Assembly: GCF_002051585.1 (NCBI RefSeq)
Contig: NZ_MZGX01000002.1
Coordinates: forward strand, 124,001-188,000
Reading direction: 5' to 3'
Source: Ruminiclostridium hungatei
Lineage (GTDB): Bacteria > Bacillota > Clostridia > Acetivibrionales > DSM-1351
DNA length: 64,000 nt
In this document: positions 8,800 through 16,660 of the stretch, piece after piece
How positions within the stretch are numbered: position 1 is the stretch's first letter
Layout of the letters: each line of letters opens with the position of its first letter
Notes under the pieces: model-generated
What the model was told of the DNA's origin: nothing
Database searches by the model: none
What the model saw: only the letters and a program-made list of their open reading frames with translations
Program-made: the position numbers and the translations under genes

Positions 8800-9310
8800 A
8801 AAGGAAATACCTCCGACGAAAGTCCGGAGGTATTTCCTTTTTGTGCTCTCTGTTCTAAATTGGAATGCAGACCTTAATGCGTATTGTGCTGCGCTCTGCC
8901 GGCAGAGCCAGCGAAGCAAAAAGCGAGCAATACAAGGAAAGCAAGCATGGAGGAGCGTAACGTATGCCATACGTGAGCACCGGAGATGCGCAGCATGACG
9001 AAGTAGGGCGAAGGTTTTTGAGAGCGGAGCATTCATGGTAAGGGTGAGGTCTGGTTCGAATCTGGATGGGAGCTCCAAAAGGAAATACCTCCGACGAAAA
9101 TCCGGAGGTATTTCCTTTTTGTGCTCTGTTCTGAATTGGAATGCAGACCTTAATGCGTATTGTGCTGCGCTCTGCCGGCAGAGCCTGCGAAGCAAAAAGC
9201 AAGCAATACAAGGAAAGCAAGTGTCGAGGAGCGGAACGTATGAGATACGTGAGTACCGGAGATGCGCAGCATGACGAAGTAGTGCGAAGGTTTTTGAGAG
9301 CAGAACATCT
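8755..9310 (+). repeat. Tandem duplication (about 278 bp) carrying the tRNA-Thr 3' half
   Basis: Two consecutive units, 8755-9033 and 9034-9310, are nearly identical. Each has the tRNA-Thr 3' half, a terminator hairpin, a GCTCTGCCGGCAGAGC palindrome and a GC-rich tail ending AGGTTTTTGAGAGC. A short third start (ATGGTAAGGATGAGG) follows at 9311. In the second unit the tRNA part (9031-9077) lacks the 5' half and part of the T stem, so it is a non-functional tRNA fragment. A long minus-strand reading frame across this region is an artefact of the tRNA repeats. Confidence 0.8.
8800..8842 (+). terminator. Terminator of the tRNA-Thr transcript
   Basis: A perfect 16-bp stem (8800-8815 with 8825-8840) with an 8-base loop is followed by T residues. 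A second copy at 9078-9121 lies in the repeated unit. Confidence 0.9.
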
Positions 9311-9466
9311 ATGGTAAGGATGAGGCCGAGTTCCACCGTGAATTTTATTTCTATAAAGAACTTTTTTATTACCTTTTATAAGTGGAGGTTAAAATAGGCA
9401 TATATTTTTATCCCATTAGAGTGGTATAATAAGTAAAAACGAGTGATAAAGCCATAGGTGATGAAT

Positions 9467-9871
9467 ATGAGCCATTTAGAGGTTGTAGCAGCAATAATAA
9501 TAAACAATGATGAAATATTATGTATGCAGCGTAATAGAGCTAAGTATGATTATGTTTCCTTTAAATATGAATTTCCAGGTGGGAAGCTTGAGCCAGGGGA
9601 AAGCAGGGAACAAGCCTTAATGCGGGAATTATCCGAGGAGATGGATTTGGACATAATTGTTACTCCAAAGGATTTTTTTATGACTGTAGAACATACATAT
9701 CCGGACTTTTCCATTACTATGCACAGTTTTATTTGTAAAATGAATAACAAAACCTTCACAAGAAGGGAACATATTTCACATACCTGGCTTAAACCCAAGG
9801 AGCTTGAAACCATAGATTGGGCTGCAGCAGATTTGCCTATTGTGAAGAAGCTTAGGGAGGTTATGCCTTGA
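9467..9871 (+). CDS. NUDIX hydrolase, MutT-like (nucleoside triphosphate pyrophosphohydrolase)
   Basis: Probably hydrolyses a nucleoside triphosphate or damaged nucleotide to the monophosphate. The protein has about 134 residues and the full Nudix box GX5EX7REUXEEXGU, read as GGKLEPGESREQALMREL followed by SEEMDL. The start is placed at ATG 9467, since AGGTGA lies just upstream; ATG 9461 and GTG 9458 are alternatives. Its stop overlaps the start of the helicase gene (TTGA), so the two are translationally coupled and probably work together. TATAAT lies at 9425-9430. The substrate is unknown. Confidence 0.88.
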   Translation: MSHLEVVAAIIINNDEILCMQRNRAKYDYVSFKYEFPGGKLEPGESREQALMRELSEEMDLDIIVTPKDFFMTVEHTYPDFSITMHSFICKMNNKTFTRREHISHTWLKPKELETIDWAAADLPIVKKLREVMP

Positions 9872-12807
9872 GTATCCAAAAAAATCTGGCAAGGAGTTTA
9901 CATACTGGTCTTTTCGATTATCATAAGTTTTCTCTGGAAGAATATCGCCCCTCTCTGCTTATAAATAACTATAAGTCAGGTCAAAAAGTTTTAACCAGCA
10001 TCGTAAACGAGTTAAATAAATGTGAGGAGTTTTTCTTTTCAACAGCCTTTATAACCAACAGTGGTGTTGCCTCTCTGATTAATGTACTGAAGGAACTTGA
10101 AGATAAAGGTGTAAAAGGGAAGATAATTGCATCTCAGTATCAAAACTTTACAGAGCCTATTGCATTAAAGCGGCTTATTAGTTTAAAAAATATTGAAGTA
10201 AAAATAGTGGTTGAAAATAATCATCATACAAAAGGCTACATATTTAAACGAGATGATATATTCACTATAATAGTCGGTAGTAGTAACTTAACACAAGATG
10301 CACTTAGCTATAATAAAGAATGGAATATAAAAGTTACATCACTGAGTGAAGGCTCTCTTTTACAGCAGACAATGAGAGAATTTAACTACACCTTTGATAA
10401 TGCTGTGACTGTTACGGATGAATGGATAGATGAATATCAGAAAATATATCAAGAACGGACATACAAAGATAATACAAATGTAATTGTAAAAAAACGCGTC
10501 GCTGGTACAGAAGCAGGATATTTCATAGATAACCAGGAAAATATTGAGCCTTCCATGTTCTATAAGATATCCCCCAATAAAATGCAAATAGAAGCTTTAG
10601 CCTGTATTAATAACCTTAGAGATAATGGAAAAGACAAGGCTTTAATTATTTCTGCAACCGGTACTGGAAAAACATATTTATCAGCCTTTGATGCTAAAAT
10701 ATTTAAACCTGCAAAGCTGTTATTTGTAGTACATAGGGAAAATATAGCAAATAAAGCAATGGAAAGCTATCGGAAGGTATTTGGCAATAGCGTTTCCATG
10801 GGTCTTTTAAGCGGTAATTCAAAGGACTTTGAATCAGATTTTTTATTTTGCACAATACAAACCTTATCAAAAGATAATATAATGAAAACATTCGCGCAGG
10901 ATTATTTTGACTATATTATCATTGATGAGGCGCACCGTTCAGGTGCCAATTCCTATCAAAATATAATAGGGTATTTTAAACCAAGGTTCTTATTAGGTAT
11001 GACTGCTACACCTGAAAGAATGGATGGTTATGATATATTTAAAGCATTTGACCACAACATAGCTTATGAGATTAGGTTAAATAAAGCTTTGGAAGAAAAT
11101 ATGCTCTGTACATTTCATTACTACGGAATAAGTGACATTAAGATCAATGGACAGTTAATTAATGAAAATGCGGACTTCAACGCATTAACGTCTAATGAGA
11201 GAGTTGAACGGATAATAGAAAAATCGGAGTTTTATGGGTGCGACCAAGGAAGAGTAAAAGGTCTTATTTTTTGCAGCAGAGTTGAAGAGGCAAGAGAATT
11301 GTCAAAACAATTTAATCAACGAGGCTATAAAACAATAGCTCTTGATGGCAGCAGCAGTGAAGAACAAAGAGAGATTGCGATTAAGCAGTTAGAAGAAGAT
11401 AATATTTCAGGGGAATATTTGGATTATATTTTTACTGTTGATATATTTAATGAGGGAGTAGATATACCATCTGTTAATCAAATAATTATGCTAAGACCAA
11501 CCCAATCGGCTATTATATTTGTACAGCAGTTGGGACGTGGACTCAGGAAAAACAGAAATAAGGAGTATCTTGTAGTTATTGATTTCATAGGTAATTATTC
11601 AAATAACTATTTAATTCCGATTGCTTTATTTGGAGATAATTCATATAACAAGGATACCCTGAGAAAATTGATTAATAGCGGCAACAGTTTTATTCCAGGG
11701 TCATCCACTGTCAATTTTGACTATATTACCAAACAGAGGATTTTTGAAGCTATAAATACTGCCACATTGAATTCAAAAAAAGATCTTTTCAAAGAATACA
11801 ATTTATTAAAGTATAAATTGGGTAAAATGCCTTTAATGATGGATTTTATTGAACATGGAAGCCGTGACCCATATGCATTTGTTGAATATTCAGATTCCTA
11901 TTTCAATTTTGTCAGCAAGTATGATGAAAATTTTAAAGAAGATTTATCTGTCAGTGAAAGAGGATATCTTGAATTTTATTCTAAAGAGATAGGTAATGGA
12001 AAGCGTATAGAAGACATTATTATTTTGGAAGAAGTTATAAGCAACAATAAAGTGTCAATTGAAAGCATCAAGCAAAAAATACTTACTGATTTCTCATATC
12101 TTCCTTCGGATGAAACAATTGAGTCATCAATAAACAGCTTGAATTGCCAATTTGTTAAAAAACAGGATTTTAATAAGTATAATAGACCTTATAGCATTGA
12201 CGTAATAAATGGCACCATTAAAATAAGTGATAAACTTGAAAGCGTACTGAAAAGACCTGTATTTAAGACTTTCTTAAACGATATTATCAGTTATGGTAAA
12301 ACTGCTTTTAGTTCAGATTATAGTAAAGAGAACTTTATTGATGGCTTTAAGCTATATCAAAAATACAGCAGGAAGGATGCTTGTCGTATTCTTAATTGGG
12401 CGAGTGACCAATCATCCACTGTTTATGGATATAGAATTAAAAACAATACATGCCCGATTTTTGTTACTTACAATAAAAGTGAACATATTAGTGAAAGCAC
12501 AAAATACAAAGAGGATTTTATTAATAGGCAGCAATTTAGTTGGATGACCAGGCCAAGAGTCAAAATGGATTCCAGAGAGACTATAGAATTACAGAATTGT
12601 GAAAATACTGGGCTGAGGATATTACTATTTGTAAAGAAAAGTGATAGCGAGGGTTCTGATTTTTATTATATGGGGGACGTAATTCCCTGTGAATTCAAAC
12701 AGACAACTACCAAAGATGGCCATGGCAAAGTTCTTCCAATAGTTAACATTGTGTATAAATTGAAACAGCAGGTAGAAGAAAAAATGTTTGAATACATAAC
12801 GAATTAG
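9868..12807 (+). CDS. Phospholipase D-like nuclease / SF2 helicase fusion with DUF3427-like C terminus
   Basis: A 979-residue fusion. Residues 30-200 form a PLD-type nuclease with one HxK motif (HHTKGYIFK, 119-127) followed by GSSNLTQDAL. Residues 235-610 form a superfamily 2 helicase: Walker A SATGTGKT (about 263-270), DEAH box IIDEAHRSG (about 353), TATPER, and motif VI QQLGRGLRK. The C-terminal third matches the DUF3427 type (KDACRILNWASD, SWMTRPRVKMD, YYMGDV). A single HKD half usually means a dimeric nuclease. The TTG start overlaps the NUDIX stop. Such fusions are typical of defence islands. The role as anti-phage or DNA-processing enzyme is inferred. Confidence 0.88.
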   Translation: MSIQKNLARSLHTGLFDYHKFSLEEYRPSLLINNYKSGQKVLTSIVNELNKCEEFFFSTAFITNSGVASLINVLKELEDKGVKGKIIASQYQNFTEPIALKRLISLKNIEVKIVVENNHHTKGYIFKRDDIFTIIVGSSNLTQDALSYNKEWNIKVTSLSEGSLLQQTMREFNYTFDNAVTVTDEWIDEYQKIYQERTYKDNTNVIVKKRVAGTEAGYFIDNQENIEPSMFYKISPNKMQIEALACINNLRDNGKDKALIISATGTGKTYLSAFDAKIFKPAKLLFVVHRENIANKAMESYRKVFGNSVSMGLLSGNSKDFESDFLFCTIQTLSKDNIMKTFAQDYFDYIIIDEAHRSGANSYQNIIGYFKPRFLLGMTATPERMDGYDIFKAFDHNIAYEIRLNKALEENMLCTFHYYGISDIKINGQLINENADFNALTSNERVERIIEKSEFYGCDQGRVKGLIFCSRVEEARELSKQFNQRGYKTIALDGSSSEEQREIAIKQLEEDNISGEYLDYIFTVDIFNEGVDIPSVNQIIMLRPTQSAIIFVQQLGRGLRKNRNKEYLVVIDFIGNYSNNYLIPIALFGDNSYNKDTLRKLINSGNSFIPGSSTVNFDYITKQRIFEAINTATLNSKKDLFKEYNLLKYKLGKMPLMMDFIEHGSRDPYAFVEYSDSYFNFVSKYDENFKEDLSVSERGYLEFYSKEIGNGKRIEDIIILEEVISNNKVSIESIKQKILTDFSYLPSDETIESSINSLNCQFVKKQDFNKYNRPYSIDVINGTIKISDKLESVLKRPVFKTFLNDIISYGKTAFSSDYSKENFIDGFKLYQKYSRKDACRILNWASDQSSTVYGYRIKNNTCPIFVTYNKSEHISESTKYKEDFINRQQFSWMTRPRVKMDSRETIELQNCENTGLRILLFVKKSDSEGSDFYYMGDVIPCEFKQTTTKDGHGKVLPIVNIVYKLKQQVEEKMFEYITN

Positions 12808-12826
12808 TAAGAGTAATGAGGTTTTT

Positions 12827-13504
12827 ATGGAAAAGAATGTACACCAGGGCCACAGGCAAAGAGTTAAAACACGATTTTTAACAGAGGGTTTGGATGGATT
12901 TGAGGATCATCAAGTGCTGGAAATGCTCCTTTTCTTCTGCATACCAATGAAAGATACCAATGACCTTGCACACAAAATGATTAATGAATTCGGTTCTTTA
13001 GCAGGCTTATTTGAAGCTGATCCCAAAGATATCTGCAAAAGATGTGGAGTCAGTGAAAACACTGCTGTACTTGTCTCCTTTATACCGTCTTTATCAAGAA
13101 GGTACTTTAATAGGAAATGGGGGGACAAGCCTGTTTTGAACAGTTCATCAAAAGCCGGGGAATATTCAGTTTCTCTCTTCGCCGGAAGAACTTATGAGGT
13201 GTTTTTTGTTATATGTCTGGATTCACAAAACAGAGTCAATTATGCAGCTTTGGTTCATGAAGGAACTATCAATGAATCCCCGGTTTATCCGAGATTAATT
13301 GTTGAAACGGTACTGCGGCATCAGGCAAATAGTGTTATTCTGGCACACAATCATCCTGGAGGAAGTCTTCAGCCTTCTCAGGATGATATCGCGATTACTA
13401 AGAAAATAACATCGGCTCTTGAACCGATTTCTGTAAAGGTAATGGATCATATTATTGTTGCTGGAGATAAGTATATGAGTTTTAAAGAAAGGAACCTGAT
13501 TTAG
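12827..13504 (+). CDS. radC: RadC-family JAB/MPN domain protein
   Basis: 225 residues. An N-terminal helical UPF0758 domain (about 1-90, including a helix-hairpin-helix-like part) precedes a JAB/MPN metalloprotease-like domain. Its metal motif is LAHNHPGGSLQPSQDD (H-x-H-P-x-G with a downstream Asp) and a Glu lies in VHEGTINES. RadC proteins are often found in mobile and defence regions, and their biochemical role is unsettled. The gene is 19 bp after the helicase on the same strand, so it is probably co-transcribed. Confidence 0.9.
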   Translation: MEKNVHQGHRQRVKTRFLTEGLDGFEDHQVLEMLLFFCIPMKDTNDLAHKMINEFGSLAGLFEADPKDICKRCGVSENTAVLVSFIPSLSRRYFNRKWGDKPVLNSSSKAGEYSVSLFAGRTYEVFFVICLDSQNRVNYAALVHEGTINESPVYPRLIVETVLRHQANSVILAHNHPGGSLQPSQDDIAITKKITSALEPISVKVMDHIIVAGDKYMSFKERNLI

Positions 13505-13520
13505 CAGGTCCCTTATATAT

Positions 13521-13690
13521 TTTGAACAATGTCAGCAGTTCCCCACCTCTTAGGTAGCGGGTTTCCAGGTAAAGCTGTCAGTGGTGAGCTGCAATCTTCC
13601 ATTGACGTTGTTCAAACACCGCGCGAAAGCGGGGTGCGCAGACGTAGTCTGCGGAGCCGTAGCCGAATCCATTTCGGCGTAGGCGATATA
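13521..13690. other. Structured intergenic element bounded by TTTGAACAA inverted repeats
   Basis: A 9-bp inverted repeat TTTGAACAA / TTGTTCAAA (13521-13529 and 13608-13616) encloses 78 bases with an ACCT-CTT-AGGT hairpin. Just outside come hairpins CGCAGAC-GTA-GTCTGCG (13637-13653) and GCCGAA..TTCGGC (about 13667-13683). The composition is more GC-rich than the neighbours. It may be a small inverted-repeat element, the end of a lost transposon, or a structured RNA. No match can be named. Confidence 0.45.
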
Positions 13691-13699
13691 TTAAATTGA

Positions 13700-14029
13700 A
13701 TGGAGTTGAACAATTTGGAAGAGCTTATAAAAAGAATTTTATCATTCAGAGACCAGCGAGACTGGAAACAGTTCCATACGCCTGAGAATTTGTCCAAGTC
13801 AATCATGATTGAGGCAGCGGAATTATTGGAGAATTTTCAGTGGGATAACAACTTCGATAAAGAAAAGGTGATGGAAGAGCTTGCAGATATAATGATATAT
13901 TGCGTCTTAATGGCTGATTCGGTGAATGTTGATATTATAAAGATTATGGAAGATAAGCTGAGGAAGAATTCAGAGAAATATCCCATAGAAAAGGCAAAGG
14001 GTAACAGCAGGAAATATACAGAATTCTGA
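13700..14029 (+). CDS. MazG-like nucleotide pyrophosphohydrolase
   Basis: A 109-residue all-alpha NTP pyrophosphohydrolase of the short MazG/dCTPase type. The metal-binding motif ExxE-(n)-ExxD reads EAAELLENFQW then EELADIMIYC, and the C-terminal Lys/Arg-rich segment (RKNSEKYPIEKAKG) is typical. It probably cleaves a (d)NTP to the monophosphate and pyrophosphate. The ATG at 13700 is taken; a TTG nine bases after GGAG is a possible later start. It sits inside the defence-like island. Confidence 0.85.
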   Translation: MELNNLEELIKRILSFRDQRDWKQFHTPENLSKSIMIEAAELLENFQWDNNFDKEKVMEELADIMIYCVLMADSVNVDIIKIMEDKLRKNSEKYPIEKAKGNSRKYTEF

Positions 14030-14123
14030 TAAAGTGTGAAAAGTTGAAGGGGATCGGAATATATTTCAAGGGAGGTGCCGAGCCATGCCGTTTTTTCAAG
14101 ATATTTTGAACTAACTATGGGGC

Positions 14124-15459
14124 ATGGGCATGAATATGATTGTCTATGAGGCTACTAAGCAAGAGTTTATGGATCATGTAGAAAGAGACGAAATAGCGGT
14201 AAAGATATATGCATCTTATAAAGATAAGATTGGACGTACAGCAGAAAGCGAAATAAATTCGTGGAACAATTCAATGAATTATATGTATAAGGTGCTTAAT
14301 ACACCAGCAATACCTTCGGAATCCGGTATTGCAATTGAATATAAGATTCCTGCATCATCCAGAAGAATAGATTTTATCTTATCGGGTCTGGACGAAGCAG
14401 ACAGGAATAACAAAAAATAGTGCTCCACGAGAAGTTTATTCTCGGAAACTGCAGGATGACTATAAAAAGTCATATATTGACAATCTGTTTAAAGGATCTG
14501 GCGTTTATTACGAATCAGATAAAAACGAGTTTGATGTACTGATTGTTGATGAAGCTCACCGCCTGGGTGAGAAATCGGGTTTATTTAAAAATAAGGGAGA
14601 AAATCAAACGAAGGAAATAATAAATGCGTCTAAGTTTTCAATATTCTTTATTGATGAATACCAGAAGATTAGTATAAGTGACGATGGTAATAAGCAGGAC
14701 ATTATCAATTTTGCTCACTTGAATAAAGCTGATGTCGTTGAAATGAAGCTTGAATCTCAATTCAGATGTAATGGATCGGATGGATACCTCTCGTGGCTTG
14801 ATGATGTACTGGAGATTGGTAATACAGCAAACTTTGATGGATTCGAGTTTGATTATGAATTTAAGGTTGTTGATAATCCAAATGAATTAAGGGAATTAAT
14901 TGAGGAGAAAAATAAAATTAACAATAAAGCGAGAGTCGTTGCCGGGTACTGTTGGAACTGGATAACAGAGGGCAAAAGCGATAGCGCAGTTTTCGACATA
15001 TCCATTGAAAAGTATAACTTTAAAATGAGTTGGAATTTAAGCAATACTACGTGGGCTATTGCTGGGGATTCAATTAACCAGGCGGGGTGCATACATACTT
15101 CACAGGGGCTTGAATTCGATTATGTAGGAGTTATTATAGGAAATGATATTAGATATGACGGGAGAAGGATTATTACTGATTTTACAAAAAGGGCAAAAAC
15201 AGATAAATCTTTAAGCGGCATAAAAAAGATGTATAGGGAAAACAGGGAAAATGCATTGAAAGTAGCCGATCAGATCATAAAAAATACATATAGGACTCTT
15301 ATGTCGAGAGGACAAAAAGGTTGTTATGTATATTGCGTTGATGAAAGGTTACAGGATTACTTAAAAGAAAGACTAAATAAATTTTATAAACCCGTGGAAT
15401 ACTCTTGTGCCCCACAAGATAGGGATAAGGCGGCGGAAGATAATTCGGAACTTATATGA
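14124..15459 (+). pseudogene. DUF2075-type ATPase gene with internal deletion and frameshift
   Basis: 14124-14420 encodes the N terminus of a DUF2075 protein (MIVYEATKQEF to DFILSGLDEADRNN), then stops. From about 14411 another frame continues with the C-terminal half (KNSAPREVYSRKL, then VLIVDEAHRLGEKS, ESQFRC and HTSQGLEFDYVGV) to 15459. The Walker A region between the two parts is absent. The junction is at an A-run near 14409-14416. Intact relatives are about 600 residues, so an internal deletion of some hundreds of codons plus a shift is inferred. The ATPase should be dead. A downstream start at 14719 could still express the last 246 residues. Confidence 0.8.
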
Positions 15460-15499
15460 ATTTTTATTTTCTGACTGCTATTCAGAGGAAGGGTAATTG

Positions 15500-15877
15500 A
15501 TGTCTTGTATTTTTTGTGATTATATTAATGATAAGAACTATTTAATGGAAAATGAACTTGCTGTAGCAATATATGATAAATTTCCGGTTAATAAGGGACA
15601 TGTACTTATAATACCTAAAAGGCATTATGCAAGCTACTTTGATGCAACACAGGATGAAATAATCGCCTTCAATGATTTGACCAAAAAAGTTAAAGCGTTA
15701 CTTGATAGTAATCTGAAGCCTGATGGATATAATATTGGGATTAACATAGGGGAAGCTGCCGGGCAGACTATTTTCCATCTCCATGTTCATGTTATTCCCC
15801 GGTATTACGGGGATGTTGACAATCCCAGAGGTGGTATCAGAAAATTAAAAAAACCTCTTGTGGAGTATGATGGATAG
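15500..15877 (+). CDS. HIT-family nucleotide hydrolase/transferase
   Basis: 125 residues. The histidine triad is HLHVHVIPR (about residues 95-103), preceded by NIGINIGEAAGQTIF. CIFCDY near the N terminus supplies the CxxC found in many HIT proteins. HIT enzymes hydrolyse phosphoramidate or dinucleoside polyphosphate substrates. The start is ATG 15500 after GAGGAAGGG. It lies 15 bp before the second PLD-helicase, so co-expression is likely. This mirrors the NUDIX-helicase pair at 9.4 kb. Confidence 0.9.
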   Translation: MSCIFCDYINDKNYLMENELAVAIYDKFPVNKGHVLIIPKRHYASYFDATQDEIIAFNDLTKKVKALLDSNLKPDGYNIGINIGEAAGQTIFHLHVHVIPRYYGDVDNPRGGIRKLKKPLVEYDG

Positions 15878-15892
15878 GAAGGAACTAAATAA

Positions 15893-16660
15893 ATGGTAGA
15901 ATATTCATCTTTACATAGTTATAATAAAAATTGTGTTACAGGTGATAGCGATCACTTGTATAAACGCCTTAAAGAGTCTATTTTAAAGGCAAATAAAATT
16001 GATATTATTGTTGCTTTTCTGATGGAATCAGGTGTACGGCTTCTGGAGGAAGATTTTAAGGAGGCTGTTGATAAAGGTACGGTTTTAAGGATTTTATGCG
16101 GCAACTATTTGAACATTACCCAACCTCAAGCTCTTTATCTTCTCAAGGATACTTTAGGAGATAAGATTGATTTGCGCTTTTATAATGTACCCAATAAATC
16201 TTTTCATCCAAAAGCATATATTTTTGAATATGAAAATAGCAGTGAAATCTATATAGGTTCATCAAATGTCTCCCGCTCGGCATTAACCAGTGGAATTGAA
16301 TGGAACTATCGGATTTCCTCTGAAACAAATCCGGAAGACTGTTCTCATTTTAAGGATACATTTGAGGATTTATTTCTTAATCAATCTATTATAGTTGATG
16401 ATAATGAGATGCGAAAGTATTCGAAGAGGTGGAAGAGGCCGAAGCTGTTTGAGGACTTGGAGCGGATTGAAGACGGCGAACAAGATGATAGAGGCTTAAT
16501 TAAATCAAAGACTGCTGAACTGCTGCCGGATTATGCAGTTGACACTCATGAGCGGGAACAATGCCTGATACTAGATTATCCACGTCCTATAGGCCCTCAA
16601 ATTGAGGCTTTATATGAGCTTAAAAAATCACGGCTGGAGGGGGCTGGGATAAAGGCATAG
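15893..16660 (+). CDS. PLD-nuclease part of a frameshifted PLD/SF2 helicase (N-terminal portion)
   Basis: 255 residues with a PLD-like nuclease: HPKAYIFEYE followed by GSSNVSRSALTSG, and then a linker ending LYELKKSRLEGAG. It matches the N terminus of the 9868-12807 protein in domain type but is not a close copy. The frame ends in TAG at 16658-16660, exactly where homologous helicases run on into Walker A. The downstream frame starts at once. Loss of one G in the GGG run at 16646-16648 would explain the break (ANGGDK-type linker restored). This portion and the next were one gene. Confidence 0.8.
   Translation: MVEYSSLHSYNKNCVTGDSDHLYKRLKESILKANKIDIIVAFLMESGVRLLEEDFKEAVDKGTVLRILCGNYLNITQPQALYLLKDTLGDKIDLRFYNVPNKSFHPKAYIFEYENSSEIYIGSSNVSRSALTSGIEWNYRISSETNPEDCSHFKDTFEDLFLNQSIIVDDNEMRKYSKRWKRPKLFEDLERIEDGEQDDRGLIKSKTAELLPDYAVDTHEREQCLILDYPRPIGPQIEALYELKKSRLEGAGIKA

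Noticed and set aside
8488-9336. Long minus-strand reading frame (282 residues) with repeated segments
   Set aside because: It runs antisense through two tRNA genes and the tandem repeat. Its repeats come from the tRNA duplication, so it is a false gene.
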